Shown: piece after piece, positions 15,297 through 24,975 of the stretch
Position numbering within the stretch: position 1 is the first letter of the stretch
Layout of the letters: every line of letters begins with the position of its first letter
Source: Sphingomonadales bacterium
Lineage (GTDB): Bacteria; Bacteroidota; Bacteroidia; UBA7662
Length of the DNA: 25,245 nucleotides
Assembly (NCBI GenBank): GCA_016872225.1
Contig: VHAW01000010.1
Span: 1 to 25,245 of the forward strand
Reading direction: 5' to 3'
The notes under the pieces: model-generated
What the model was told of the DNA's origin: nothing
Databases searched by the model: none
The model's input: the letters and a program-made list of their open reading frames with translations, nothing else
Made by a program: the position numbers and the translations under genes

Positions 15297-18200
15297 ATGT
15301 CGTTTAGAAAAGATTTGAAGGTTAAAAGTAATTTTACCAAGATTCGCATCGGGTTATCATCGCCGGAGGCTATCCTTGAGCGTAGCCAAGGCGAGGTCAT
15401 CAAGCCAGAAACTATCAATTACCGGACATACAAGCCTGAGATGGGCGGTTTGTTTTGCGAGAGAATCTTTGGTCCCGTCAAGGATTACGAATGCCATTGC
15501 GGCAAGTACAAGCGCATCCGTTACAAAGGCATCGTTTGTGATCGTTGTGGCGTTGAAGTCACCGAGAAGAAAGTGCGTCGCGATCGTATTGGCCACATCA
15601 AATTGGTCGTTCCTGTTGCGCATATTTGGTATTTCCGTTCCTTACCCAACAAGATTGGTTACTTGTTGGGTTTACCCAGCAAGAAATTGGATATGATCAT
15701 TTACTATGAAAGGTATGTGGTTATTCAGCCTGGCGTCAAAGAAGGTCAGCTCCAGAAAATGGATTTTCTTTCCGAGGAAGAATACCTGGATCATTTGGAT
15801 TCCTTGCCACGGGATAATCATCACCTTGATGACAAGGACCCTCAGAAATTTATCGCCAAAATGGGCGCTGAGGCCATTAGCGACTTGCTCGAACGCATTG
15901 ATTTGCATGAATTGTCTGCTCAGCTTCGTTATCAAGCAGCAACCGAAACATCGCAGCAAAGAAAAACTGATGCCTTGAAGCGCCTTAAAATTGTGGAGGC
16001 ATTTCGTTCATCCAATCAGGGTGGCCAAATTAATCGCCCTGAGTGGATGGTAGTTCGGATGGTTCCCGTTATTCCACCTGAATTACGGCCTTTGGTGCCC
16101 TTGGAAGGTGGCCGCTTTGCAACATCCGATTTAAACGATTTGTATCGTCGTGTGATCATTCGTAACAATCGTCTCAAGCGTTTAATGGATATTAAAGCGC
16201 CCGATGTGATCTTGCGTAACGAGAAGAGAATGTTGCAAGAATCGGTTGATTCTTTGTTTGACAACAGCCGTAAGGTCAATGCTGTCAAGGCAGATGGCAA
16301 CAGGGCTCTTAAATCCCTGAGTGATATGCTCAAAGGGAAGCAAGGTCGCTTCCGTCAAAATCTCCTCGGTAAGCGTGTTGATTATTCGGGTCGTTCGGTG
16401 ATTGTGGTGGGGCCCGAGCTCAAACTGCACGAATGCGGCTTGCCTAAGGATATGGCGGCTGAATTATTCAAGCCATTTGTGATTCGTAAATTGATTGAGC
16501 GGGGTATTGTTAAAACAGTAAAGTCTGCCAAGAAATTGGTGGATCGTAAGGAAGCAGTGGTTTGGGATATTTTAGAAAATGTGTTGAAAGGACATCCCGT
16601 CTTGCTCAACCGTGCTCCGACTCTTCACCGCTTGGGTATACAATCGTTTCAGCCTAAACTTATTGAGGGCAAGGCCATTCAATTACACCCCTTGGTATGT
16701 ACCGCCTTTAACGCCGACTTTGACGGCGACCAAATGGCTGTTCATGTTCCGTTGGGAAATGCAGCCATTTTGGAAGCTCAACTATTGATGTTGGCGTCCC
16801 ATAACATTTTGAATCCTGCCAATGGATCTCCCATTACGGTACCCTCTCAGGACATGGTTCTTGGCTTGTATTACATTACCAAAGGCCGTAAATCCACTGA
16901 TACTGAGAAGATCAAGGGCGAAGGCCTTACTTTTTACTCCGAGGAAGAGGCTATCATTGCTTATAACGAAGGCAGGATTGCTTTGCATGCTTGGGTCAAG
17001 GTTAGAGTGATTGTCCGCAACGAATCCAGTGAATTGGTCCGAAAAATTGTGGATACCACCATGGGGCGGATCCTCTTCAATGTGGCCATCCCTTCGGAAG
17101 TCGGTTATGTAAACGAATTAATGACCAAGAAGTCCCTTCGGGATTTAATCGGTATGATTGTTCGTGAGACCGATATTCCCACGACGGCAGCCTTTTTGGA
17201 TCAAATCAAAGAAATCGGTTTCAAAATGGCCTTTAAAGGAGGACTCTCCTTCAACTTGAACGATGTCATGGTTCCCGATAATAAAGTAACCTTGATTGAA
17301 GCCGCGCAAAAAGAAGTGGAGGAAGTTACTGGAAACTACAACATGGGCTTCATCACCAATAACGAACGCTATAATCAGGTGATTGATATCTGGACGCGAA
17401 CCAATTCCAGAATTACCGATACGTTGATGAAAGAAATTTCCGCCGACAAGCAAGGATTCAATTCGGTCTACATGATGTTGGACAGCGGAGCTCGTGGTTC
17501 CAAAGAGCAAATTCGTCAGCTGGGCGGTATGAGGGGCTTGATGGCTAAACCTCAGAAGAGTGGTGGCGCAGGCGAAATCATTGAGAATCCTATTTTATCC
17601 AACTTCAAAGAGGGCCTTAACGTGTTGGAGTACTTTATCTCTACTCATGGCGCTCGTAAAGGCCTTGCCGATACGGCCCTAAAAACAGCAGATGCTGGAT
17701 ACCTCACGCGTCGTCTTCATGATGTAGCGCAAGACGTGATTATCAGTGAAGAAGATTGCGGAACTCTTCGTGGAATTGAGGTAACAGCCCTTAAGGACAA
17801 TGAGGATGTCGTTGAATCGCTGAGGGAGCGTATCGTGGGTCGCGTTACGGCTTCCGATATAGTCAATCCTATCGAAAACAAAATTATACTTGCCGCTGGT
17901 GAAGAAATCACCGAGGCGATGGCAATGGTGATCGAAGCCTCCCCTGTAGAGGCTGTTGAGATTCGCTCTGTATTGACTTGCGCCTCGGTTACGGGTGTTT
18001 GTGTTAAGTGTTACGGTAGGAACCTTGCGACGAACCGTACGGTTCAAATCGGTGAATCGGTAGGAGTTATCGCTGCACAGTCCATTGGGGAACCTGGAAC
18101 ACAGCTTACTCTTCGGACCTTCCACGTGGGGGGTGTTGCCGGTAATATCGCCACCGAATCCCAGCTGGTTGCGAAATTTGATGGATTAGTTGAATTTGAT

Positions 18201-19610
18201 GAGGTACGAACCGTCACCTCCGCATCCAATGACAATGCGGACAATGCCGTAGAAATTGTTGTGTCCCGATCTGGAGAGATCAAAATCATGGACCCCAAAA
18301 CAAGACTACCCTTGATGACCAATGTATTGCCTTACGGGGCAACTCTTTCAATTAAAGTTGGTACCAAAATCAAGAAAGGTGATCTTATTTGCACATGGGA
18401 CCCTTACAATGCTTTGATTATTTCAGAGTTCAAGGGAAAAGCCGATTTCGAGCATATCGCCGAAGGCGTTACCTACCGCGAAGAATCGGATGAACAAACT
18501 GGTCACAAGGAGAAAGTGATTATCGACACCAAGGACAAAACTAAAAATCCTGCCGTTCGAATCATGGATTCCAAAAAAAATAATTTGAGAACCTACAACA
18601 TACCTGTAGGGGCTCATCTTCAAGTGAACGAGGGGGACGTCATTCTACCGGGCACCATTCTTGCAAAGATTCCCCGCTCTACCACCAAAACACGTGACAT
18701 CACCGGTGGTCTTCCTCGGGTAACGGAACTCTTTGAAGCGAGGAATCCCTCCAATCCGGCCGTTGTTTCGGAAATCGATGGTGTCGTCACCTTTGGCGGT
18801 GTGAAAAGGGGTAACCGGGAAATTCAGGTTGAGTCCAGAGATGGACAAATCAAAAAATATTTGGTGCCTCTCAGTAAGCATATTTTGGTTCAGGACAAGG
18901 ACTTTGTGAAAGCGGGCGATCCATTGTCGGATGGCGCCATCACTCCTGCCGCAATTCTGTCTATCAAAGGACCAGGTGCAGTACAAGAATATTTGGTGAA
19001 CAATATTCAAGAGGTTTATCGCCTGCAAGGGGTAAAGATTAATGACAAGCATTTTGAGGTTATTGTTCGTCAGATGATGCAGAAAGTGGTCATTATTGAT
19101 CCAGGCAATACAACTTTCCTAGAACAGGAAGTGGTGAATAAACAGGATTTCATGAAAGAGAACGATGAGATTTTTGACAAACAAATTGTCCTGGACTCTG
19201 GTGATTCGAATGTGTTACGGAAAGGTCAAATTGTGCCTATGCGTAAAGTGCGTGACGAAAATTCAGCACTCAAGCGTAGGGATATGAAGCCTGTTGAATT
19301 TGCACGTGCCATGCCTGCTACTTCACAACCTCTACTGCAAGGTATTACAAGGGCTTCTTTAGGGACAAAAAGCTTTATTTCGGCGGCTTCTTTCCAAGAA
19401 ACCACCAAGGTCCTCAACGAAGCGGCCATTGCAGGCAAGGTGGATGAATTATTGGGTCTCAAGGAGAATGTTATCGTGGGTCACTTGATTCCGGCCGGAA
19501 CAGGTGTGCGTACCTATGAGAAAATCGTCGTAGGCTCCATGGAGGAGTACCAGCGTTTGATGGCTTCTAAAGAAGAATTTGAAACTGAGGAATCTGTCAT
19601 TCAAGATTAA
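15297..19610 (+). CDS. rpoC: DNA-directed RNA polymerase subunit beta'
   Basis: A 1437-residue beta' subunit. The N-terminal zinc site uses C66, C68, C81 and C84 (ECHCGKYK...VCDRCGVEV). The catalytic Mg2+ loop NADFDGDQ lies at 472-479, with D474, D476 and D478. The second zinc site is C821, C895, C902 and C905, with the same spacing (74, 7 and 3) as in E. coli. The bridge helix and trigger loop surround GVIAAQSIGEPGTQLTLRTFH just after it. The C-terminal part ends in TRASLGTKSFISAASFQETTKVL and GLKENVIVGHLIPAGTG, followed by a short acidic tail. All catalytic features are intact. It is the last large gene of the operon; a DUF3467 gene follows after 77 bases. Confidence 0.98.
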   Translation: MSFRKDLKVKSNFTKIRIGLSSPEAILERSQGEVIKPETINYRTYKPEMGGLFCERIFGPVKDYECHCGKYKRIRYKGIVCDRCGVEVTEKKVRRDRIGHIKLVVPVAHIWYFRSLPNKIGYLLGLPSKKLDMIIYYERYVVIQPGVKEGQLQKMDFLSEEEYLDHLDSLPRDNHHLDDKDPQKFIAKMGAEAISDLLERIDLHELSAQLRYQAATETSQQRKTDALKRLKIVEAFRSSNQGGQINRPEWMVVRMVPVIPPELRPLVPLEGGRFATSDLNDLYRRVIIRNNRLKRLMDIKAPDVILRNEKRMLQESVDSLFDNSRKVNAVKADGNRALKSLSDMLKGKQGRFRQNLLGKRVDYSGRSVIVVGPELKLHECGLPKDMAAELFKPFVIRKLIERGIVKTVKSAKKLVDRKEAVVWDILENVLKGHPVLLNRAPTLHRLGIQSFQPKLIEGKAIQLHPLVCTAFNADFDGDQMAVHVPLGNAAILEAQLLMLASHNILNPANGSPITVPSQDMVLGLYYITKGRKSTDTEKIKGEGLTFYSEEEAIIAYNEGRIALHAWVKVRVIVRNESSELVRKIVDTTMGRILFNVAIPSEVGYVNELMTKKSLRDLIGMIVRETDIPTTAAFLDQIKEIGFKMAFKGGLSFNLNDVMVPDNKVTLIEAAQKEVEEVTGNYNMGFITNNERYNQVIDIWTRTNSRITDTLMKEISADKQGFNSVYMMLDSGARGSKEQIRQLGGMRGLMAKPQKSGGAGEIIENPILSNFKEGLNVLEYFISTHGARKGLADTALKTADAGYLTRRLHDVAQDVIISEEDCGTLRGIEVTALKDNEDVVESLRERIVGRVTASDIVNPIENKIILAAGEEITEAMAMVIEASPVEAVEIRSVLTCASVTGVCVKCYGRNLATNRTVQIGESVGVIAAQSIGEPGTQLTLRTFHVGGVAGNIATESQLVAKFDGLVEFDEVRTVTSASNDNADNAVEIVVSRSGEIKIMDPKTRLPLMTNVLPYGATLSIKVGTKIKKGDLICTWDPYNALIISEFKGKADFEHIAEGVTYREESDEQTGHKEKVIIDTKDKTKNPAVRIMDSKKNNLRTYNIPVGAHLQVNEGDVILPGTILAKIPRSTTKTRDITGGLPRVTELFEARNPSNPAVVSEIDGVVTFGGVKRGNREIQVESRDGQIKKYLVPLSKHILVQDKDFVKAGDPLSDGAITPAAILSIKGPGAVQEYLVNNIQEVYRLQGVKINDKHFEVIVRQMMQKVVIIDPGNTTFLEQEVVNKQDFMKENDEIFDKQIVLDSGDSNVLRKGQIVPMRKVRDENSALKRRDMKPVEFARAMPATSQPLLQGITRASLGTKSFISAASFQETTKVLNEAAIAGKVDELLGLKENVIVGHLIPAGTGVRTYEKIVVGSMEEYQRLMASKEEFETEESVIQD

Positions 19611-19687
19611 ATCACATTTTTAATTTTGGCTCATTAAGTTCTAATCCTTCTTCCTTAATTAAATTAGCAGTTTTTAACAAAACGCCT

Positions 19688-20014
19688 ATGAGTCAGCAAG
19701 ATTCCAATCAAGAGAATCAAATTAACATCGAATTGGACGAGCAAGTCGCCGAGGGCGTGTACAGTAATTTGGCCATTATCACGCACTCCAATGCGGAATT
19801 TGTGGTTGATTTTGTCCGTCTTATGCCCGGCCTACCTAAAGCCAAGGTTAAATCCCGGATTGTATTAACGCCTCAGCATGCCAAGCGCTTGCTTCATGCT
19901 TTGGCCGATAATATCGATAAGTTTGAGCAAGTACACGGAGAGATTGATCTTGGTGAGGTTGTGGGAGGGGGTTCCCTGCCCATGACTTTCGGGGGTCCCA
20001 CTGCTCAGGCCTAG
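19688..20014 (+). CDS. DUF3467 family protein
   Basis: A 108-residue acidic cytosolic protein of the DUF3467 family, with the typical INIELDEQVAEGVYSNLAIITHSNAEFVVDF core (13-43), a PGLPKAKVKSRIVLTPQHAKRLLHAL segment (48-73) and a glycine-rich end. The family is widely kept in Bacteroidota directly after rpoC, which suggests a link with transcription or the ribosome, but no function is established to my knowledge. An isolated TAATTTTG at 19621-19628 could serve as its own -7 element, but no -33 match accompanies it, so read-through from rpoC is as likely. A stem-loop overlaps its stop codon. Confidence 0.88.
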   Translation: MSQQDSNQENQINIELDEQVAEGVYSNLAIITHSNAEFVVDFVRLMPGLPKAKVKSRIVLTPQHAKRLLHALADNIDKFEQVHGEIDLGEVVGGGSLPMTFGGPTAQA

Positions 20015-20023
20015 ATCCTGAGC
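20003..20023. terminator. Stem-loop at the convergent junction, stop codon in its loop
   Basis: GCTCAGG at 20003-20009 pairs perfectly with CCTGAGC at 20017-20023 around a 7-base loop that contains the TAG stop of the DUF3467 gene. It lies between two converging genes, where a bidirectional terminator is expected, but neither strand has a T-run after the stem. Termination is therefore only possible, not shown. Confidence 0.35.
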
Positions 20024-20067
20024 TAATGGGTGTTCTGGGCTTCGAGTTCTTCTCTGGTCCGGCCTTG

Positions 20068-23000
20068 TTACGGTTGCATAAGGTATCGCTGAACAGAGCG
20101 ACCGCCCTTTTTATCTTTGAATTGGAGCAAATACCAACCCTGGAACAGAGTTGTCTCTGTCTCGTTTTTTGATCTTAAATCCCATTGCAGTTTGACTTGC
20201 TCGCAGGCCTCAGTATCCCAAGTCATCGTATGCAGAATCCGTCCCGTTAGGTCGATGATTTGGGCCTCCAAACCAAAGGGCAGATCCAATTCACGAATAT
20301 CCAATGTGATCAAACCGTTTCCAGGATTAGGGTAAACGAGAGGGGCCCGCATGGCAATTTCTTGAACACCGAGAGGGGCCACTACCACCACTTGCCGGTG
20401 TTGTATTAAGGAATCGGCGCATTGATGAGAACCGTAAACCCATAGGCTTATGGGATACACGCCAATTTGATTATAGCGTTTTTGTGGGGCATACCCCGCG
20501 GTGAGTGAGGAGCCGTCGCCAAAATCCCAAATGTAATAGGACCCGAATTGACTTTGATTCAAAAGCCCTAGCAAGGAGCCACGAGTTATCGTATCTCTTG
20601 TGAGGGAAAAGGCTGCAACAGGGGTATAGGGGATGGTTATGTTACGTGTGATGGTGTCGGTGCCAAAGCCGTTGTAAGCAATGAGGGTAATGGCAATAGT
20701 GCCAGGCCCAGGGTTCAGGTTTACTTGTTGGGCAGTTGAGCTAATACCTCCTGGCAAAAGCCAACGTATGCTGTCCGCAAAGGTTGCATCGGATCGGAGT
20801 TGCAACTGAACAGGTCTGCAGCCTGAGGTTTCCCAATCGAAGGAGGCCAGGGGAGTCATGGAATCAATCAGGATTTGGAGATCGTCAAGGTAGAGGTTAT
20901 TGCCTTTGCGGTTGAAGAATTCAATGCGGAGAATAACGGAGGTAGCAGGTCGAAGATTAGCAAGATTCAAGGTGTCTCGATGCCATTGATGGGCATAGAA
21001 AGGAATAAAGGCTGATGAATCAGGCAATGTTGTTCCTAGGTCCGTACCTCCTTTAGACCATAACCTTTGGTAGGTTGTTCCACAGTCTGTTGATGCCGAA
21101 ATCAGGAGCGAGTCCCATGCAGTCTGAGGCTGTGTTTGGGTTCGATTGTTGTGTGCGTAGGCTCGCTGAAATCGTAACAAAAATCTACCGTTAGAAGGTA
21201 TCGGCAATTGGCCAGTTTCGATAATATCTCTCTGATCTAAACCGTTGTAATTAAAGGCGTTGATGTACAAGGAGCGAAATCCAATCGCCAATCCTGAGCT
21301 GGTGGAATAAGACCATGTGATGTTGTTGTCAGGATTGAATATTCGGTAACCTCTGGAATTAAGGGTTCCTGACTCAAAGTTTTCAATCAATGGAATGGAC
21401 CATCTGGCCCAGATGTTCAGATTGTGTTGCAATGTGTTATCGGTGCTGTCCTCCTCGGGAACAGAGTCTGGCCAAACTTTGATATAAACTGTGGGTGCAA
21501 TGGGTTGACTCGTTCCCTGTGAGGATAAGATAATATAGCCCGTTGTGATGGTATCACTTTGATTGGAGCCAAGATTAATGTTTCGATGCAAAGCGGCTTG
21601 GTTGGTGGGAGTGAGTCCGTACCACAAACGAAAAGATGGTACGATGGAATCTCCTTGATTCGTTACGACATAGGTCAATTGAATGCTGTCTGTGCATATT
21701 GGCGATGGTTGTACCAACGGGCCGCGAACGGTAAGGTTGTATCGTCCGCGGTAGGGAGGGGTAGGGGTATAGGTTAATGACAAGCGGCGAAAGGCAGAAT
21801 CTACCTGAAGTAATCCATTCCCGTAATGATTGTCCTCGCCTGGATTTCCGAGGTCCAAACCTGATTGATATAACCCGCGCAGGATTGTGCTTCCTGGCAA
21901 GTTTGGGAAGGCTTCCTTGAGCAGCAGAACTGCTCCGGAAACATGCGGGGAAGCCATGGAGGTCCCTGTAAGATTGGCGTAACCTGTGGGTCCGTTTGCG
22001 GAACGAATATTGGTGCCGGGGGCGACGAGTTCAGGTTTGATGAGCAAGGATGAATCGGAACTCAGGCAGATGGAGGGCCCCCTACTGGACGAGGGTGCGA
22101 TGTTGATCACATTGGTGGGGCTTACGCTCACATTCCCCGTACAGAACACATTGACATCATTGATGTTGATGTTTTTGGGGGAGGTGATGGTGGATGTGCC
22201 TGATCCGTTGTTCCCGGCAGAAAAGACTACGGCAATTCCAGCAGCGGATAAGGCATTGAACAGGGGTAAATAGGTTGGGCTGTTGCATTGGGAGCTGTCC
22301 TGGGTGGATCCTCCCCAGCTATTGTTAATGACATCGGGTATGTCGTTGACGGTTGATGCATTACCATCCGGGTTCAAGGCCCATTGAAAGGCGGCGGTCG
22401 TTGATCCTCCTGTGCAAAGCGCTCCGGCGGCAATCCATTGTGATTGCAAAGCCAAGCCAATGGTGTCTTGAGTCAGAGGGTCCAATCCAACCATAGTGCC
22501 CATCACATGGGTGCCGTGCGAGCTGGTGCCGCCGCAATCGGTTGGTGTGTTACCGGACCCTAACCATGCCTGACTGCTCGGAACAAAGTTCCCTCTCCAT
22601 CGGTTTGTCAAGGCCGGATGGATACCCCAAACGCCCGTATCAATGTTCATGCCCAGGCGACCGCGACCTTTGTAGCCTCGCTGCCACATCAAGGGGGCTT
22701 GAACGGTTCTCAACCCGATTTCTGTACCGCCGACACTTTCGGGGCCTGCAGGGGCAATATGCGTCCGATGTACAGGGTCCGGAATATGGGTCACGTCCTG
22801 ATCCAATTCAATCCACTCCATGGCCTCGGAATAGCGTTCCAACAAGGCCAGGAGATATACCGGGCTGGCCTCTAAAACAAACAGAGAACTGATCCAATAC
22901 GGTTGAACCATGCTCAAGTGACCTTGACCCAGGATACCACCGAGTGCCATGAATCGCTCCATCCATAAAGGTTGAATGAGGTCGGCTTTGGCTTGCAGGG

Positions 23001-23325
23001 ATTGAACCGTAAGGCGTGCACGTACGGGTGATGGGATATTCAAGATGTTCCATGCCTTTTCAAGGGAGTCCACCGATACTCTGTCCTTGAGAAGGATTCG
23101 AACCCTTAGATTTCCGTTCCCTGAGCTAGTGGTTAAAGAGTTTTGGAGTGATGGAAGGGTTGCTACACGAGGGGTCACCATAGGAGGGGTTGCTAAGACA
23201 GATTCACGGCATTTTTGCAGCAATTGAGGATTCATCGGAAGGCCGGAGAGATTGGTTGAATTTCCGTCAAAAGCCGTAAGGCCTATCCATGCCCCTAAAA
23301 ACAAAACTTTGGATAGGAATTGCAT
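20068..23325 (-). CDS. Secreted subtilisin-like (S8) protease with PKD modules and T9SS sorting domain
   Basis: A 1085-residue exported protease. A signal peptide (MQFLSKVLFLGAWIGLTAF) leads into a prodomain (about 25-200) and an S8 catalytic domain (about 205-515) with D229 in NIDTGVWG, H270 in SSHGTHVMGT, oxyanion N372 in SAGNNG and S456 in GTSMASPHVSGA. Then come a CARDB-like beta domain (about 540-635), a jelly-roll segment beginning IENFESGTLNSRGYR (about 645-820) and two PKD-like domains (825-985); the second has the canonical WDFGDGS. The end (about 995-1085) has YPNPGNGLITLDI, DLTGRIL and a WYLLQF strand, a type A sorting domain that sends proteins out through the type IX system and is then cut off. 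The ATG at 23325 gives the cleanest signal peptide; ATG 23385 is an alternative, and an open extension to 23874 overlaps the dihydroorotase gene. Likely a surface or secreted feeding enzyme. Confidence 0.92.
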   Translation of the reverse strand: MQFLSKVLFLGAWIGLTAFDGNSTNLSGLPMNPQLLQKCRESVLATPPMVTPRVATLPSLQNSLTTSSGNGNLRVRILLKDRVSVDSLEKAWNILNIPSPVRARLTVQSLQAKADLIQPLWMERFMALGGILGQGHLSMVQPYWISSLFVLEASPVYLLALLERYSEAMEWIELDQDVTHIPDPVHRTHIAPAGPESVGGTEIGLRTVQAPLMWQRGYKGRGRLGMNIDTGVWGIHPALTNRWRGNFVPSSQAWLGSGNTPTDCGGTSSHGTHVMGTMVGLDPLTQDTIGLALQSQWIAAGALCTGGSTTAAFQWALNPDGNASTVNDIPDVINNSWGGSTQDSSQCNSPTYLPLFNALSAAGIAVVFSAGNNGSGTSTITSPKNININDVNVFCTGNVSVSPTNVINIAPSSSRGPSICLSSDSSLLIKPELVAPGTNIRSANGPTGYANLTGTSMASPHVSGAVLLLKEAFPNLPGSTILRGLYQSGLDLGNPGEDNHYGNGLLQVDSAFRRLSLTYTPTPPYRGRYNLTVRGPLVQPSPICTDSIQLTYVVTNQGDSIVPSFRLWYGLTPTNQAALHRNINLGSNQSDTITTGYIILSSQGTSQPIAPTVYIKVWPDSVPEEDSTDNTLQHNLNIWARWSIPLIENFESGTLNSRGYRIFNPDNNITWSYSTSSGLAIGFRSLYINAFNYNGLDQRDIIETGQLPIPSNGRFLLRFQRAYAHNNRTQTQPQTAWDSLLISASTDCGTTYQRLWSKGGTDLGTTLPDSSAFIPFYAHQWHRDTLNLANLRPATSVILRIEFFNRKGNNLYLDDLQILIDSMTPLASFDWETSGCRPVQLQLRSDATFADSIRWLLPGGISSTAQQVNLNPGPGTIAITLIAYNGFGTDTITRNITIPYTPVAAFSLTRDTITRGSLLGLLNQSQFGSYYIWDFGDGSSLTAGYAPQKRYNQIGVYPISLWVYGSHQCADSLIQHRQVVVVAPLGVQEIAMRAPLVYPNPGNGLITLDIRELDLPFGLEAQIIDLTGRILHTMTWDTEACEQVKLQWDLRSKNETETTLFQGWYLLQFKDKKGGRSVQRYLMQP

Positions 23326-23451
23326 GACCAACACGGAATAGAATGGTTCTATCTTGAGGGCGAAATGACCATTGGGTTTCTTCATGCCTTTGTGATGGCG
23401 CTCATTAGTCTCGAATCGGTACAGCATCTTTATTTCTTTCAAAATTAAGTC

Positions 23452-24834
23452 ATGGCCACGGTTTCGATACGTGATGTTCAAATGGTGAATGAGGGTGAAG
23501 TAAGGATGGTAAATGTTCTGGTCCAAGATGGGCGAATTTGGTCCATTGTCCCCACCGCTCGAAAACTCATTGCGGAACATCAGGTGGAGGGGCGTGGGGC
23601 ATTTCTGTTGCCGGGTCTGGTGGATGATCAGGTGCATTTTCGAGAGCCGGGCTTGACGCACAAAGGATGCATTCGAACCGAAAGCCGAGCCGCCTTGCGC
23701 GGGGGAGTAACCTCGTACATGGAAATGCCCAACACCAGCCCGCCGACCTGTAACCGTGAGGCTTGGGAATGGAAGATGAAAGTCGGTACCAGGGATTCTG
23801 CCGTGAATTACAGTTTCTACATGGGTGCCAACGGGAACAACTTGGAGGATTTGCTTCAGGCAGACTACCGCCAAATTCCCGGGGTCAAAATTTTTATGGG
23901 ATCATCGACAGGGGAATTGCTGGTCGATAACCCTGAGGTATTGCGTGAATTGTATGGGAAAATGCATCAGCATCATCCCGGTGTTCCGATTTCGGTGCAC
24001 TGTGAAAACGATACGGTCATTGCAAATAGCGCTCAAGATTACGCCTCGATAAAGCCTCGAGAGGTATGGACAGCGGAGGATCATCCTCGAATTCGTAACC
24101 ATGAGAGCTGCTTTGTTTCAAGTCGCCTTGCAAGAAAACTTGCCGAAACATGCCAGGCGGATATTCATATTCTGCACCTGACAACCGCTCAAGAAGTTGC
24201 TGATATTAAAGAATATAAGTCACGTACAGCAGTAGAGTCCGGTAAATTTCGCCCCATCACCACCGAGGCCTGTGTTCATCATTTGTGGTTTGACGAAAGC
24301 GATTACGAACGCCTTGGAAACCGTATTAAATGGAATCCAGCAATCAAAAGTGCCTTGGATAGGAAGGCGCTCCTGGAGGCGGTTCGAGAAGGATGGATCG
24401 ACATTGTAGCTACCGACCATGCTCCCCATACCCTTGAAGAAAAATACAAACCTTATACAGAGGCGCCTAGCGGCGGCCCATTGTTGCAACATAGTTTACT
24501 TATGATGTGGGATTTGGTGATGCTCGGTCATTTCACGATGGAAAGAGTGGTGGAATCCATGTGCCACGCTCCTGTGCTGCGGTTTGGGGTAAAGAATAGG
24601 GGATTTTTGCGCGAAGGATACGCCGCGGATTTGGTGCTCCTGGAGGAGAAGCCTCTTCGGGTACATACCACTGATTTGGAATATGCTTGTGGTTGGTCTC
24701 CTGTTGAGGGTGTGGAATTTACCCATTCCATTCGTGGGGTTTGGGTGAACGGTCAGACCGGGTTTTGGGATGGGGAATGGGGTTTTAGGGATGCCGGGAG
24801 AGCACTGGAATTCAGTCGCTCAACCTTTTCATAA
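23452..24834 (+). CDS. pyrC: Dihydroorotase (class I type)
   Basis: A 460-residue amidohydrolase catalysing the third step of pyrimidine synthesis, the closing of carbamoyl-aspartate to dihydroorotate. The metal and substrate residues visible are VDDQVHFREPG (D58, H62, R64), the carboxylated lysine K146 in GVKIFMGSS, H183 in ISVHCEN, H242 in ILHLTT and the catalytic D322 in ATDHAPH. The first His of the usual HxH pair is Gln (Q60), a change I recall as common in Bacteroidota enzymes; the other ligands are intact. Length and the N-terminal beta-sandwich (1-50) fit class I, and no pyrimidine genes lie next to it. It is divergent from the protease gene with 126 bases between. Hydantoinase or allantoinase are less likely because of the REPG and GGVTSYMEMPNT motifs. 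Confidence 0.92.
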   Translation: MATVSIRDVQMVNEGEVRMVNVLVQDGRIWSIVPTARKLIAEHQVEGRGAFLLPGLVDDQVHFREPGLTHKGCIRTESRAALRGGVTSYMEMPNTSPPTCNREAWEWKMKVGTRDSAVNYSFYMGANGNNLEDLLQADYRQIPGVKIFMGSSTGELLVDNPEVLRELYGKMHQHHPGVPISVHCENDTVIANSAQDYASIKPREVWTAEDHPRIRNHESCFVSSRLARKLAETCQADIHILHLTTAQEVADIKEYKSRTAVESGKFRPITTEACVHHLWFDESDYERLGNRIKWNPAIKSALDRKALLEAVREGWIDIVATDHAPHTLEEKYKPYTEAPSGGPLLQHSLLMMWDLVMLGHFTMERVVESMCHAPVLRFGVKNRGFLREGYAADLVLLEEKPLRVHTTDLEYACGWSPVEGVEFTHSIRGVWVNGQTGFWDGEWGFRDAGRALEFSRSTFS

Positions 24835-24891
24835 GACGCTAAGGCACCTCGGTGGTGCATGGCTCAGCGCTATGCGATCCAAGTGTTAATC

Positions 24892-24934
24892 GTTACCAAC
24901 GCTTTTAATCGGGCTTTAAAGTTACCAAGCGCTT
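24892..24934. repeat. Direct repeat GTTACCAA(C/G)GCTT upstream of the last gene
   Basis: GTTACCAACGCTT at 24892-24904 returns as GTTACCAAGCGCTT at 24921-24934, 29 bases apart, about three helical turns. The second copy contains the palindrome AAGCGCTT. The pair lies 42-84 bases before the last gene's ATG, where paired regulator sites would be expected. The rest of the 141-base gap after pyrC has a small stem (GCACC/GGTGC near 24844-24858) and no gene. Confidence 0.35.
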
Positions 24935-24975
24935 ATAAGAAAGACTTAGCATTATTTTTAAGCAAAATTTCTTTT

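Noticed and set aside
11888..18322. Many antisense open frames of 60-150 codons opposite rpoB and rpoC
   Set aside because: They mirror the codon structure of highly conserved genes and show no domain features.
23326..23874. In-frame extension of the minus-strand protease into the dihydroorotase gene
   Set aside because: It is antisense to pyrC, and a good signal peptide starts at 23325.
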